From: Catellatospora vulcania
GTDB lineage: Bacteria; Actinomycetota; Actinomycetes; Mycobacteriales; Micromonosporaceae
NCBI RefSeq assembly: GCF_009720385.1
Contig: NZ_ML769301.1
Coordinates: forward strand, 310,001-374,000
Direction: 5' to 3'
Length of the DNA: 64,000 bases
Position numbers and translations under genes: made by a program. The notes below the pieces were generated by a model, which was not told the origin of the DNA, ran no database searches, and was given only the letters and a program-made list of their open reading frames with translations. Below are positions 8,047 to 17,229 of the stretch, piece by piece; position 1 is the stretch's first letter; every line of letters starts with the position of its first letter.

Positions 8047-8078
8047 CGGGCGGCCCACCGAAGCCGGTGGGCCGCCCG
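8047..8078 (-). terminator. Strong hairpin downstream of the LVIVD-repeat gene
   Basis: A perfect 14-bp stem (CGGGCGGCCCACCG with its complement) around an AAGC tetraloop, 19 bases past the stop of the gene at 8097-10100. There is no U-run on the minus strand, but the stem is the strongest seen in this part of the window. Confidence 0.75.
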
Positions 8079-8096
8079 TGATCTTTCGCGGGGCGC

Positions 8097-10100
8097 TCAG
8101 TCGAGCGCGGCGCACTGGCCGGTGGCGGGGCCGCGGACCGTGTCGGCCGCACCGAGGTTGATCGGCGCGGGAGTGTTGCCCGAGCAGGTGAGCGGCCCGT
8201 TGATCGTGCTGTCCGCGACGATCGGTTCGACGCCGGGCGTGCTGTTGCCGGACAGCGAGACCGGGCCGTGCACGGTCGTGTCGACCACCGCCACGCTGCC
8301 CGTGGCACCGGAGACGGTCACCGGACCGCGGACGGTGCTGTGGTAGACGTGCACCGCGGCCGCCGACGACGCCGACACGGGGCCGGAGATCGTAGAGTCG
8401 ATCGCGAGCAGCGTCGCGCCCCTGCGCACGGTGACCGGGCCGTTGACGGTCGCGCCACGCAGGCAGGTGACTCCGGTGACCGTCAGCGGGCCGTGGTGGC
8501 GGCCGTCGACGGTCGTGGTGCAGGTGCGGGCCAGCTGGTCGAAGCGCGCTCGCGCCACCGCGAAGCTCGGCGCCCAGGTGATCTTCGTCTGGTGCTGGCT
8601 GTTGAACTCGGGCAGCTGGACCTCCCGGGCCGCGGCGATCTCCGCCGCGGTCAGGTACCCGCTCGGCTTGAGCCCGAAGACGTCGAACCCGCGCGCGATC
8701 TCGCTGCCGTAGATCTCGCCGTTGTACCAGTACGCCGACCACATGCCGCCCAGCACCAGCGCGGTGGCGGAGATCGGGCCGCGGTCGAAGTACGCGATCT
8801 CCTTCGGGTGCGCCGAGTCGGTGTAGTCGACGAGTGAGATGCCGCCCTGATACCAGGCCTGGGCCATGATGTCGCGGCCGGGCACCGGGATCAGCGAGCC
8901 GTTGTGCGCGACGCAGTTCTCGGTCAGCGACTGGGGCACCGGCAGCTTGTAGTAGCTGCGGAACTCCATCTTGCCGTCGACGATGTCGAAGACCGCGTTC
9001 GCGCCCCAGTCGGCCTGGTCGGTCGGGCGGCACCGGGCTCCCGTGCCGCCGCCCCACTCGTCGGTGAAGATGACCTTCCTGCCGTCGTTGGTCAGCGTCG
9101 CCGAGTGCCAGTACGCGAAGTTGGGGTCGGCGACCTCGTCCAGGCGTACGGGGTTGGCCGGGTCCGAGATGTCGATCAGGATGCCGTTGCCCTCGCACGC
9201 GCCCGCCGCCAAGCCGAGATCCGGGTAGGCGGTGATGTCGTGGCAGGCGTCGGTGATGGGCGTGGGACCCCAGTTCATCCCGGACGGGTGTGTCGGGGCC
9301 GGCGGCGTGTTCTGCAGCCCGTCGACCGCGCCCGTGTCCGGGTTCGCGAACAGGCGCGGGCCGCTGACGACCGCCGCCGCGGCGGGGTCGGCGACCGGGA
9401 CCTTGATGACGTCGATGCGCCAGCGGGACGGGTTCTCGCCGTCGGCCGTGTTGTTGTTGCAGCCCGCCATCGTGGTCGCCGGGCGCACCCCGGTGGTGCC
9501 GGACACGTACACGTAGAGGTTGGCCGGGTCCTCGGGGTCGGTCACCAGCGAATGCGTGTGTGAGCCACGGCAGAGCTGGACCGCCGCGACCTGGGTCGGC
9601 GTGGTGATGTCGCTGATGTCGAACACGCGCACGCCCTGGAACCGCTCGCCGACGGTCGGGTTCGTGCCGCAGTCGACGCGGGCGCGGGACTCCTCGACCG
9701 ACATGAACAGCAGGTCGCCGTGGACCGACACGTCACCCTGCCCGCCCGGGCAGACGACGCTCGTCACGATCGACGGCGCCGACGGGTCGGCGATGTCGAA
9801 GACGTTGAACCCGTTGAAGTTGCCCATGATCGCGTAGTGGCCGGTGAACGCGAGGTCCGACGCGACGAACCCGAAGTCGCCGGGGTTCGCGGGGTTGACG
9901 AAGCCCGGCGGCTTGTCGACGTGGGCGAGGTGTTCGAGGTTGCTGATCGCCGACGGCGCGTCGAGCCAGCCGGGGCCGAGGCCGATGCGGGGGTCGGGTT
10001 CGTCTGCTGCCGCCACGCCTGGGTTGAGGCCGGCGAGGAGCAGCGTGGCCGCGGTGGCGGCGAGCGCGCTGCGGATGGTGCGTCGTGGGGTGAATGCCAT
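8097..10100 (-). CDS. Secreted LVIVD-repeat propeller protein with C-terminal repeat domain
   Basis: Exported protein of 667 residues, signal peptide cleaved near GVAAA (about residue 30). Residues 50-510 carry LVIVD-type beta-propeller blades: repeats such as FNVFDIADPSAP, RVFDISDITTP, ILIDISDPANPVRL and ISLVDYTDSAHPKEI. A His-rich set (SHTHSLV, CHDITAY, YWHSATL, NCVAHNGS) may bind metal or line the active face. From about residue 525 a different domain begins, with seven Gly-Pro turns spaced roughly 17-25 residues apart (GPLTV, GPVTV, GPVSA, GPVTV, GPVSL, GPLTC, GPATG), which looks like a beta-solenoid. Function unknown; surface or extracellular. Confidence 0.75.
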   Translation of the reverse strand: MAFTPRRTIRSALAATAATLLLAGLNPGVAAADEPDPRIGLGPGWLDAPSAISNLEHLAHVDKPPGFVNPANPGDFGFVASDLAFTGHYAIMGNFNGFNVFDIADPSAPSIVTSVVCPGGQGDVSVHGDLLFMSVEESRARVDCGTNPTVGERFQGVRVFDISDITTPTQVAAVQLCRGSHTHSLVTDPEDPANLYVYVSGTTGVRPATTMAGCNNNTADGENPSRWRIDVIKVPVADPAAAAVVSGPRLFANPDTGAVDGLQNTPPAPTHPSGMNWGPTPITDACHDITAYPDLGLAAGACEGNGILIDISDPANPVRLDEVADPNFAYWHSATLTNDGRKVIFTDEWGGGTGARCRPTDQADWGANAVFDIVDGKMEFRSYYKLPVPQSLTENCVAHNGSLIPVPGRDIMAQAWYQGGISLVDYTDSAHPKEIAYFDRGPISATALVLGGMWSAYWYNGEIYGSEIARGFDVFGLKPSGYLTAAEIAAAREVQLPEFNSQHQTKITWAPSFAVARARFDQLARTCTTTVDGRHHGPLTVTGVTCLRGATVNGPVTVRRGATLLAIDSTISGPVSASSAAAVHVYHSTVRGPVTVSGATGSVAVVDTTVHGPVSLSGNSTPGVEPIVADSTINGPLTCSGNTPAPINLGAADTVRGPATGQCAALD

Positions 10101-10280
10101 GTGTCGCGCCTCTCGGATCGAGGGGGCCCAACTCGTGCGGCATGTAATGAGCGGGACGTTTGCCGCACCTCACCGGACGGTATCGAAGGAGGGCGATGCG
10201 GGCAAGGGGGCGCGCCAGGACACGGCACGCGCCGCGGTGCCCGGCGGCTTGGAGCGCACGACGCCGGGCACCGCGACGGT

Positions 10281-11237
10281 TCACAGGCGCGAGATCACCA
10301 GGTGCCCGGTGGGGTCGAAATACGTGTAATAGTGGTAATCGCCGTCGGCGGGCTGCCCGACCCCGGCGGCGGCCTGCTCGCCCAGGTCGCTGGCGTAGAA
10401 GCAGGTCGGGATGCAGCCCTCGGAGTATCCGTAGAAGACGGAGCCGTTGTCGCCGCGGAACGTGACGTAAAGGTCGGCCGTCGCCGACGACAGGCCGGGT
10501 GCGGCGGTGCTGCCGACCGCGGCGGTGACCTGCGAACGGTGGCTCAACGTCGCCGAGCCGGTGAACGAGCCGACCTGGATGCTGTGCGCGCCGTCGCCGG
10601 AGGCCCAGGCCAGTACCAGGCCCAGGTTGCTGCTGCCGCTGTCGTCGTAGACCAGCGCCGGCCCGGCGGCGCTGGTGTCGGGCAGCACCACCCGGTTGGT
10701 CAGCGTCATCGTTCCACCACTCGCGCAGGCCGAGCTGTTGAGGCGGCCGACGTTGAGCCGGCCGGCGAGGTCGGTCCAGGCCAGATAGCGCACGCCGGCG
10801 GGATCGGTCGCCAGTGCCGGTGCGTGCGCGGACACCACCCCGGTGAAGGCGGTCCGGCAGGTCAGCGCTGCCCCGGTGGTGTACGCGGCGGTCAGGGTGT
10901 TGCCGTTGTCGCCCGCCGGCCAGGCGAGGTGGACGCCGGCGCCGTCGGCGTCGAGCGCGGCGCCCTCGCCCTGCGGCACCCGCTCGTTGCCGGGCACCTT
11001 GGTGATGCGCAGGCCGGCACTGGTGGAGTAGCCGACGACCAGCTGTCTGGCGGCGGCGGTGCCGGAGGAGCCGGCCCAGGCGATGTACATCCGCGTGCCC
11101 ACCAGCGCGAGCGCCGGCCGGCCGCTGCCGGTGTTGCCGAGGGTGAGCGCGGATGCGGGAGCGCCGCCGGAGGCGGCGAGCAGGGTGGCGGCGATCGTGG
11201 CGGCGCTCAGGCGCAGCGCGAGCCGTCGACGGTTCAT
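10281..11237 (-). CDS. Secreted propeller-like protein of unknown function
   Basis: Protein of 318 residues with a signal peptide (MNRRRLALRLSAATIAATLL, cleavage near APASA). Repeated strands of the kind RPALALVGTRMYIAWAGSSG, GVHLAWPAGDNG, VRYLAWTDLAGRL and LGLVLAWASGDGAH point to a five- or six-bladed propeller like sialidase/exo-alpha-type folds, but no Asp-box (SxDxGxxW) is evident. Four Cys probably form disulphides (including GCIPTCF near the C-terminus). ATG 11237 is preferred over the upstream start because the signal peptide begins there and GGAG precedes it. No family recognised. Confidence 0.6.
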   Translation of the reverse strand: MNRRRLALRLSAATIAATLLAASGGAPASALTLGNTGSGRPALALVGTRMYIAWAGSSGTAAARQLVVGYSTSAGLRITKVPGNERVPQGEGAALDADGAGVHLAWPAGDNGNTLTAAYTTGAALTCRTAFTGVVSAHAPALATDPAGVRYLAWTDLAGRLNVGRLNSSACASGGTMTLTNRVVLPDTSAAGPALVYDDSGSSNLGLVLAWASGDGAHSIQVGSFTGSATLSHRSQVTAAVGSTAAPGLSSATADLYVTFRGDNGSVFYGYSEGCIPTCFYASDLGEQAAAGVGQPADGDYHYYTYFDPTGHLVISRL

Positions 11238-11362
11238 GGATTGACTCCGGGGGAGTAGGAGGACGCGCCCAGACACGGCACGGTGGCCGGAGAGCGCTCT
11301 CCGGGCGCGGCTAAAGTCTCCGGGGCGAGCCCGCCGCCGTCAAGACGAGTGTCTATGCCTTG

Positions 11363-12835
11363 TCAGACGGGCCGCATGGCGTCGAGGATCGCGGCGACGC
11401 CGACGGTGGCGAACCCCACCCGGGCGTCGCTCGCGCCGTACGGCATCCACAGCGCACCCCGGTGCAGCAGCCCGCCGCACGAGTAGACGACGTTGGGGAC
11501 GTACCCGTCGCGGTCGCCCTCCGCGGGAGCCAGCAACACGCCCGGCAGCTCCGCGACGACCCGTTCCGGCCGGTGCAGGTCCAGCAGCATCGCCCCGATG
11601 GCGTACTGCCGCATGGGCCCCACGCCGTGCGTGAGCACCAGCCATCCGGCGTCGGTCTCCAGCGGCGAACCGCAGTTGCCCACCTGGATCAGGCTCCAGG
11701 TGCGGCCGGGCCGCAGCAGCGGGACGGGTTCGGCCCAGCGGTTGTCGCCGTCGAGCGTCGTCAGCCCCAGGGTCTCGCCGTCGGACCGGCACAGCGCCAC
11801 CTGCCTGCCCTCGACCGACCGGGGGAACAGCGCCACCCCCTTGTTGCGGGCGCCGGGCCCGCGCATCGGGGTCACCTCGAAGCGGGTCAGGTCGGCGCTG
11901 CCGAGCATCCGCGAGGCGATCTGCCGCCCGTCGTACGCGGTGTAGGTCGCCCGGTAGACCGGCTCGCCGTCCTCGCCGGTGACCCTGACGAAGCGGGCGT
12001 CCTCCATGCCGTTGCTCTCCGACGGGTTGTTCGGCCACAGCACCCGCCGGTCGAGCGGCACCTGCGCCGGGAAGAGCACCGAATAGCTGTCGGCGATGGT
12101 GCGGCGCAGCTGCTCCACGGTGCGCTGCGCGGTGGCCCGGTGCAGCAGGTCGGGTGGGATCAGCGCCAGTGTGCGTTCGAACTCCTGGTGGTCGAAGCGC
12201 TCCGGCAGCAGTCCCAGCACGGTCGCGGAGACCTCGTCGTCGTACGCCTCCTCGTCCAGCCCGGCGGCGAGCAGGTCGCGCCGGTGCACCGCGCTGACGC
12301 GCGCCCCGACGACCAGCGGGCCGTGTCGCGGGGTCAGGTCCAGGTCCCCGCCGGGTCCGATGACCGCGGTCGCGAACCCGATGGACGACAGGTGGCCCTC
12401 GCCGATCTGGCGCAGGCTGACCGCGACACGCAGCTGCCCGTCGGACAGTCCGGACTGGTCGGGGTGCTCCACCATGGACGGGTTGCACAGGGCAGCCCCC
12501 TCCACGGCGTACTCGTGGCTGAAGAACGCGCCGATGAGCGTGCGCATCGTGTCCGGTAGCTCACGGTCGGGGCTGACCCGGTGCCTGACCAGGTCGAAGT
12601 GGTGCCGGAAGGTGGCCGCCAGCTCGTCATGCCGGCTGCCGAAGCCGTGCATGACCTCGTCCAGCAGCCGGGCCGCGGCCCGGTCGTCGAGCGCGGTGAT
12701 CCGCTCGACGAGACCGGAGGCCCGGGTCCGGGCCATCACGGCGTCCTCGCCGGGTACGAACAGTTTCACGATCACGCGCCGCGGGTCGGGCGCCAGCGTG
12801 ACCTCGTGCCGGACGGCGAGCTCGGCGGGCGTCAT
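11363..12835 (-). CDS. GH130-family glycoside phosphorylase
   Basis: Cytoplasmic protein of 490 residues, five-bladed propeller glycosidase/phosphorylase of family GH130. Signature stretches include NPSESNGMEDARFV (containing the conserved catalytic-region Asp), ATYTAYDG, PRSVEGRQVALCRSDGE, LIQVGNCGSPLETDAGWLVL and ITHGVG-like LTHGVGPMRQYAIGAMLLDL. Characterised members phosphorolyse beta-mannosides, but this longer form carries about 150 extra N-terminal residues. Its start overlaps the preceding gene's stop (ATGA, 12832-12835), so translation is coupled. With an alpha-toroid protein and GT4 enzymes alongside, it may process an intracellular or cell-wall mannose-containing glycan; the substrate is inference. 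Confidence 0.85.
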   Translation of the reverse strand: MTPAELAVRHEVTLAPDPRRVIVKLFVPGEDAVMARTRASGLVERITALDDRAAARLLDEVMHGFGSRHDELAATFRHHFDLVRHRVSPDRELPDTMRTLIGAFFSHEYAVEGAALCNPSMVEHPDQSGLSDGQLRVAVSLRQIGEGHLSSIGFATAVIGPGGDLDLTPRHGPLVVGARVSAVHRRDLLAAGLDEEAYDDEVSATVLGLLPERFDHQEFERTLALIPPDLLHRATAQRTVEQLRRTIADSYSVLFPAQVPLDRRVLWPNNPSESNGMEDARFVRVTGEDGEPVYRATYTAYDGRQIASRMLGSADLTRFEVTPMRGPGARNKGVALFPRSVEGRQVALCRSDGETLGLTTLDGDNRWAEPVPLLRPGRTWSLIQVGNCGSPLETDAGWLVLTHGVGPMRQYAIGAMLLDLHRPERVVAELPGVLLAPAEGDRDGYVPNVVYSCGGLLHRGALWMPYGASDARVGFATVGVAAILDAMRPV

Positions 12836-13842
12836 GCGGGGACCTTCGCCCGGGCATGCTGCAGCGTGGACAGCAGCGCCAGCGTCGACTCCGCGCCCTG
12901 GTTGAGATTGGGCCCGTACGCCGTCAGCCCGTCGTAGCCGCCGCCGGTGCGTTCGTCCCACATCACCGCACCGGCGTCGTTGACGCCGAGGAACCAGGCG
13001 ACGGCCCGCTCCAGATCGGCCTCCCAGGCCGGGTCGCCGGTCACCGCCGCGGCCGTGGCGAAGGCGTCGGCCAGCGCGGCGACCTCGATGGGCTGCTGAT
13101 CCCGGTCGGCCCGCTCCTCGCCCCGGGCCCAGCCACCCGCTGGGACGACACGCAGTCCGTGCGGGCCTGATTGGACGTCGCGGATCCAGGCCAGCAGGCG
13201 CAGGCCCGTGCCGAGCGCGGCGTCGTCGCCGCGGGCCGCCGCGTCGGCGATGACGACCTCCGCGAGCGCGGCGTTGGCGTACGTCAGCCGGGGCAGCGGC
13301 CACGGCCAGTCCGGATCCTCGCCCGGTGGGCCGATCGCCGTGGCGGCGTCGGCCAGCAGGGCGGCCGCGTCGACGTCGCCCGGGTCGACGCGCAGCACCT
13401 CGGCCGCGCCCAGCCCCGCGAACGCCATGGCGTGCGGGTCGCCGGAGCGCTGTGAGGTGCCGAGCTTGAACGCGGTCAGCGCGGAGTCGCGTATCCAGGA
13501 CGCCGGATGGCGCGCCGCGGCGGTGCCCAGGCCCCACAGCGCCCGGCCCCACCAGTCGCCGAGACCGGCCTGGTCGGCCCACTGCCGGTCGTGGCCGAGC
13601 CGGTTGTGGAACGCGCCGGTCTTGGCCTGGGCGTGGTTGAGGAACGTCAGGTAGCACTCGGCCAGCCGCACCAGATCCGTCGAGGGGTCGGCCTCGCGGC
13701 TGACGACGACGAGCCCGCGGGCGACGTCGTCGGTGCAGTAGCCGTGCTCCCGGCGGGCGACGGCGAGCCTGGCGTGTTCGAACAGGCCGGTGTCGTCGGT
13801 CAGCCGGATGAGATGGGCGAAGTTCGGCTCCGGGACCTTCAC
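12832..13842 (-). CDS. Alpha/alpha-toroid glycan-related protein
   Basis: Protein of 336 residues with no Walker, Rossmann or glycosyltransferase motifs. It looks like an (alpha/alpha)6 barrel: regularly spaced helices, DDVARGLVVVSREADPSTDL, WWGRALWGLGTAAARHPASW, and Trp/Gly-rich turns such as MWDERTGGGYDGLTAYGPN and LNQGAESTLALL near the end. Database entries often label such proteins glycosyltransferase by neighbourhood. GTG 13842 overlaps the upstream gene's TGA (GTGA at 13842-13839), and its own stop overlaps the GH130 start, so three genes are translationally chained. It may be a hydrolase or a cofactor of the cluster. Confidence 0.7.
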   Translation of the reverse strand: MKVPEPNFAHLIRLTDDTGLFEHARLAVARREHGYCTDDVARGLVVVSREADPSTDLVRLAECYLTFLNHAQAKTGAFHNRLGHDRQWADQAGLGDWWGRALWGLGTAAARHPASWIRDSALTAFKLGTSQRSGDPHAMAFAGLGAAEVLRVDPGDVDAAALLADAATAIGPPGEDPDWPWPLPRLTYANAALAEVVIADAAARGDDAALGTGLRLLAWIRDVQSGPHGLRVVPAGGWARGEERADRDQQPIEVAALADAFATAAAVTGDPAWEADLERAVAWFLGVNDAGAVMWDERTGGGYDGLTAYGPNLNQGAESTLALLSTLQHARAKVPA

Positions 13843-14984
13843 GCAGCAGCCGCGATCAGGGCCCGGTCGGCGGTCAGCAGCCGCTGCGCGAGCGCGGCAT
13901 ACCGGTCCGCGACCGCGGGCCACAGCAGCGCAGGGCTGGGCGCGCCGCCCAGCGCGGAGCCGTCGGGACTGGTCAGGATCCTCTGGACGGCGTCGGCCAT
14001 GGCCGGGGCGTCACCGTGCGGCACCAGGATGCCGGGACCGCCGGTCAGCAGCTCGACGGCGTGCGGGAAGCGGGTCGCGACGACGGGCACGCCCGCGGCG
14101 ACGGCTTCGATGAGCACACCCGAGGTGACCTGTTCCCGCGAGTCGTAGGGCAGCAGGACCACGTCCGCCGAGCGGATCAGGCGGCCCAGCGACGCGTCGT
14201 CGCGGTAGACGGGGTCGAAGTGGACCGACTCCTCGATGCCGAGCACCCGCGTCAGCTCGACCAGCCCGTCGCGGTACTGCTCACCCTGCTGTTCGAGCAC
14301 GCGCGGATGGGTCTTGCCGGCGATCGTGTACACGGGGCGGTGCGGCAGGTTCCGCAGCCGGGCCAGGGCGCGCACGGCCCACTCGATGCCCTTGCCGGGC
14401 CCGAGCAGTCCCCAGGTGAGCAGGTGCGGGCGCGGTCCCTTGACGGCCGGGGCGGCGGCGTGGTCGTGGGCTCCGTGCGGGATGACGGTCACCTTGCCGG
14501 GATCGACGTCGTAGCCGGCCGCGAGCCGGTCCCGGGCGGTCGCGGTCATGACGACCACCGCGTCCGCCGCCTGCGCGACCTCTTCGAGCACCGACTTCTG
14601 CCGGGCGGTCGGGGCGGCCAGGACCGTGTGCAGCACCACGATGGCGGGCATGGTGAGCTGCCGGAGCATCGGCACCACGTCATGTCCGTCCGCACCGGGA
14701 TAGATGCCGTACTCGTGTTGCACGACGGCCACGTCGAAGTGGTCGAGGGCCTTCGCGGCGAGCTGCCAGCCGTCGGCGTCGTCGCCGGACCAGGTGTGCA
14801 CGACCTTGGGGTCCGGGGTGTCCGGTTCCCCGGCGGCGGTGACGCGCACGATGCCGCCGGGCATGCCGTCCGGGCACAGCGCCCCCGACAGGGCGGAGTT
14901 GAACGTGGCGAGCCCGCACGCGGTCGGCGGATGGGTGCTGACAAAGCCATAACTGGTGGGCATTGACGATGCCTTCCGGTTCAT
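13839..14984 (-). CDS. GT4-family glycosyltransferase
   Basis: GT-B glycosyltransferase of 381 residues. The N-terminal acceptor domain opens SYGFVSTHPPTACGLATFNS, and the C-terminal nucleotide-sugar domain shows LLTWGLLGPGKGIEWAVRAL, then DVVLLPYDSREQVTSGVLIEA and AVAAGVPVVATRFPHAVELL, the GT4 E-x7-E-type region. It is cytoplasmic and retaining, and uses an NDP- or GDP-sugar. ATG 14984 is selected for the GGAAGGG five bases upstream. It is the first of three genes with 4-base start-stop overlaps, followed by the alpha-toroid and GH130 proteins, which implies stoichiometric production. Confidence 0.87.
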   Translation of the reverse strand: MNRKASSMPTSYGFVSTHPPTACGLATFNSALSGALCPDGMPGGIVRVTAAGEPDTPDPKVVHTWSGDDADGWQLAAKALDHFDVAVVQHEYGIYPGADGHDVVPMLRQLTMPAIVVLHTVLAAPTARQKSVLEEVAQAADAVVVMTATARDRLAAGYDVDPGKVTVIPHGAHDHAAAPAVKGPRPHLLTWGLLGPGKGIEWAVRALARLRNLPHRPVYTIAGKTHPRVLEQQGEQYRDGLVELTRVLGIEESVHFDPVYRDDASLGRLIRSADVVLLPYDSREQVTSGVLIEAVAAGVPVVATRFPHAVELLTGGPGILVPHGDAPAMADAVQRILTSPDGSALGGAPSPALLWPAVADRYAALAQRLLTADRALIAAAA

Positions 14985-15141
14985 CGGCGCCCTTCCGCAC
15001 GGGAAGGCGGCCTCACGCGGTGAAGGCGTCCGCTCGGCCTGCGTGTGCGGCGAGCGGTCCGGGTCTCCAGGGACGTCGCCCGGGAACCACATTGCACCCT
15101 TGCGGGCGTCTTGGCATCTTGACAGTAGCAGTAACCAGGTG

Positions 15142-16143
15142 TTAATCGACGATCGTGTGATACAGCCGGAGATAGTCGTCGACCATCCGGTCGGCCGAGA
15201 ACCGCTCCCTGGCCCGGTCGCGGCAGCGCTGCCGGTCGATGTCTCCGATGCGGGACACGGCTGCCACCGCTTCGGCCACGCTGTGCACCAGGCGCCCGGT
15301 CACGCCCTCGTCGACGACCTCGGGCATCGATCCCCGTGCGTACGCCACCACGGGTGTGCCGCAGGCCATCGACTCCACGACGGCGAGCCCGAACGGCTCG
15401 GCGAACGCGATCGGATGCAGCAGCGCAGCGGCCGACGACAGGATCTCGCCGCGCTGCTCCGGCCCGACCGAGCCGAGGTGGACGACCTGCTCGCCATCGA
15501 CGTGCGGCAGGATCTGCTCCTCGTGGTAGCGCTGGTCGGCCACGATGCCGCAGATGGTCAGCGGCAGCCCGGCCCGTCGCGCGATCTCGATCGCGGTCCG
15601 GGTGCCCTTGTCGGGATGGATCCGGCCGAACACGACCAGCCCGCGCCCGGGTTCGGCGCGGTACGGGAACTGCTCGAACGCGATGCCGTGGTAGATCGTC
15701 GCGGCGTAGTCGAGGTCGGGGGAGCGGTCCGAGTCGGAGATGGAGACGTAACGGGACCGGGCGCGCGCGTACGCGGGCAGGATGGCCGCGCCGGAGAACC
15801 CGTGCACGGTGGTCAGCAGCGGCGCGCGGCACTGCTCGGAGAAGGCCAGGGGCAGCCAGTCCAGGTGGTTGTGCACGAGGTCGAACTCCGCCGACCGGCC
15901 GAACGCATGCGCGACGTGTATCGCCTCCCAGACGCGGCCGTCCATCGCCGGGTCCTCGGCGTAGCCGTGGGCGCATACGCCGTCCAGGGTCGCCGCGGTG
16001 CGCGAGTCGAGCGTGGCGAACAGGGTGACGTCGACGCCGCGGGCCGTCAGACCCTCCGCGAGCAGGCTGGTCACCTGCTCCCACGGCCCGTAGTGATGTG
16101 GCGGTGTGCGCCACGCGACCGGTCCTAGCAGGGCTACCTTCAC
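15142..16143 (-). CDS. GT4-family glycosyltransferase
   Basis: Second GT-B retaining glycosyltransferase, 333 residues, GTG start. N-terminal segment MKVALLGPVAWRTPPHHYGP, with the glycine-containing loop of the family; HNHLDWLPLAF and TTVHGFSG in the acceptor domain; GRIHPDKGTRTAIEIARRAG, then AFAEPFGLAVVESMACGTPV (the E-x7-E donor motif) and YARGSMPEVV in the donor domain. It is similar in layout to the next gene but clearly a different subfamily. The 157-base gap to 14984 may hold a separate promoter, though the strand and theme are shared. Confidence 0.87.
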   Translation of the reverse strand: MKVALLGPVAWRTPPHHYGPWEQVTSLLAEGLTARGVDVTLFATLDSRTAATLDGVCAHGYAEDPAMDGRVWEAIHVAHAFGRSAEFDLVHNHLDWLPLAFSEQCRAPLLTTVHGFSGAAILPAYARARSRYVSISDSDRSPDLDYAATIYHGIAFEQFPYRAEPGRGLVVFGRIHPDKGTRTAIEIARRAGLPLTICGIVADQRYHEEQILPHVDGEQVVHLGSVGPEQRGEILSSAAALLHPIAFAEPFGLAVVESMACGTPVVAYARGSMPEVVDEGVTGRLVHSVAEAVAAVSRIGDIDRQRCRDRARERFSADRMVDDYLRLYHTIVD

Positions 16144-16211
16144 GCGGACCTGGTTCGATGCATGCGGCTCACCCTACGGGACAGGCTCGCGGGCCCTGCC
16201 GGCTCGGCTGC

Positions 16212-17018
16212 TCAGGGGCCGAGGTAGGTCGGCAGGATCGCGGGCGGGATCGGACCCTTGTTGCGCCGGCCCTGCTGGGTCTCCTCCCAGGCGTGGGCCA
16301 GGATGCCGATGCTGCGGCTGAGCACGAACAGGCCCCGGGCCAGCGGTGCGGGGAAGCCGAGCTCGGCGTAGATGACCGCGGTCGCCCCGTCGATGTTCAT
16401 CGGCACCGGACGCCGGCCCGGCCGCTGGAGCGCGGCCTCCACCGCGCGGGCCGCGGTGGCGTGGCGGCCCGCGACGACGCCGTCGGACACGGCGGCGTCG
16501 ACCAGCCCCAGCAGGGGATCGCGCCGCGGGTCGACCGGGTGGAAGCGGTGCCCGAAGCCGGGGATGTAACGCGAGTGGGCCCGCCAGGCGGTCAGCGTTT
16601 CCTCGACAGCGGTCCCGAGATCGGCGCCGGCGTCCTGCCGCGCGCAGATGTCGGTCAGCACCTCGACGCACTGCTGCCCGGCCCCGCCATGGGAGTCGCC
16701 GAGCAGGTTGACGCCGGTGGCGACGGCGTTGTTCAAGCCGATGCCGCAGGTCGCGGCCATGCGTGCGGCGGCGATCGACGGCGCGTGGGGGCCGTGGTCG
16801 ACGCCGGCGACGAGCGCCGCCTCCAGCAGCGCCGACCGGCGCGGGTCGGGCACGTCGCCGCGCAGCATCAGCCAGATCATGTCGGTGAGTCCGGTGGAGC
16901 CGATCAGGTCCTGGACAGGGCGGCCGCGCAGTTCGACCACGCCCGGCGCCATGCGGGAGACGGACGTCGCCCACCAGTCCGCGACCATCGTCGCCGTCGG
17001 GTCCTGCGTGCCGCTCAT
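16212..17018 (-). CDS. Citryl-CoA-lyase-type citrate synthase homologue
   Basis: Short citrate-synthase-fold protein of 268 residues, close to the size of known citryl-CoA lyases and much shorter than citrate synthase (about 380-430). The catalytic triad is intact: His110 in SHGGAG, His157/160 in PGFGHRFHP and Asp210 in NIDGATAVIY. Expected chemistry is cleavage or formation of the C-C bond between acetyl-CoA and an oxoacid, as in citryl-CoA to acetyl-CoA plus oxaloacetate. The gene heads leftward from a promoter region shared with the dehydroquinase-like gene (17230), and the neighbouring CaiB-type CoA-transferase could make its CoA-ester substrate. GGGAGG precedes ATG 17018. The substrate in vivo is unknown. 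Confidence 0.8.
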   Translation of the reverse strand: MSGTQDPTATMVADWWATSVSRMAPGVVELRGRPVQDLIGSTGLTDMIWLMLRGDVPDPRRSALLEAALVAGVDHGPHAPSIAAARMAATCGIGLNNAVATGVNLLGDSHGGAGQQCVEVLTDICARQDAGADLGTAVEETLTAWRAHSRYIPGFGHRFHPVDPRRDPLLGLVDAAVSDGVVAGRHATAARAVEAALQRPGRRPVPMNIDGATAVIYAELGFPAPLARGLFVLSRSIGILAHAWEETQQGRRNKGPIPPAILPTYLGP

Positions 17019-17083
17019 GTCGCCTCCCGCGGTCCCTGGACTGACCGCCCGACCCTACCGCCGAGTCCACTCATCGGGCTAGT

Positions 17084-17149
17084 AGGACCGCTAAGTGGAA
17101 CCTCGATGCGGCTCGCCTCGCATACCGTGCACATTGCTCAGTGGAAAGG
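17084..17149. promoter_or_regulatory. Divergent promoter region with repeated AGTGGAA motif
   Basis: Between the citryl-CoA-lyase-like and dehydroquinase-like genes the heptamer AGTGGAA occurs twice (17094-17100 and 17140-17146). The first copy lies in AAGTGGAACC, which closely matches CAGTAGAACC upstream of the aldehyde dehydrogenase gene (20942-20951). Binding by the IclR regulator of the island is a reasonable guess. Confidence 0.35.
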
Positions 17150-17229
17150 ACGCGACCTATGCTGGTGCGCGTCCACCAGGTGGTGCAGGTGGTCTGGCTA
17201 ACGGTTCTGAACTTTTCGGGAGGGCCGCT

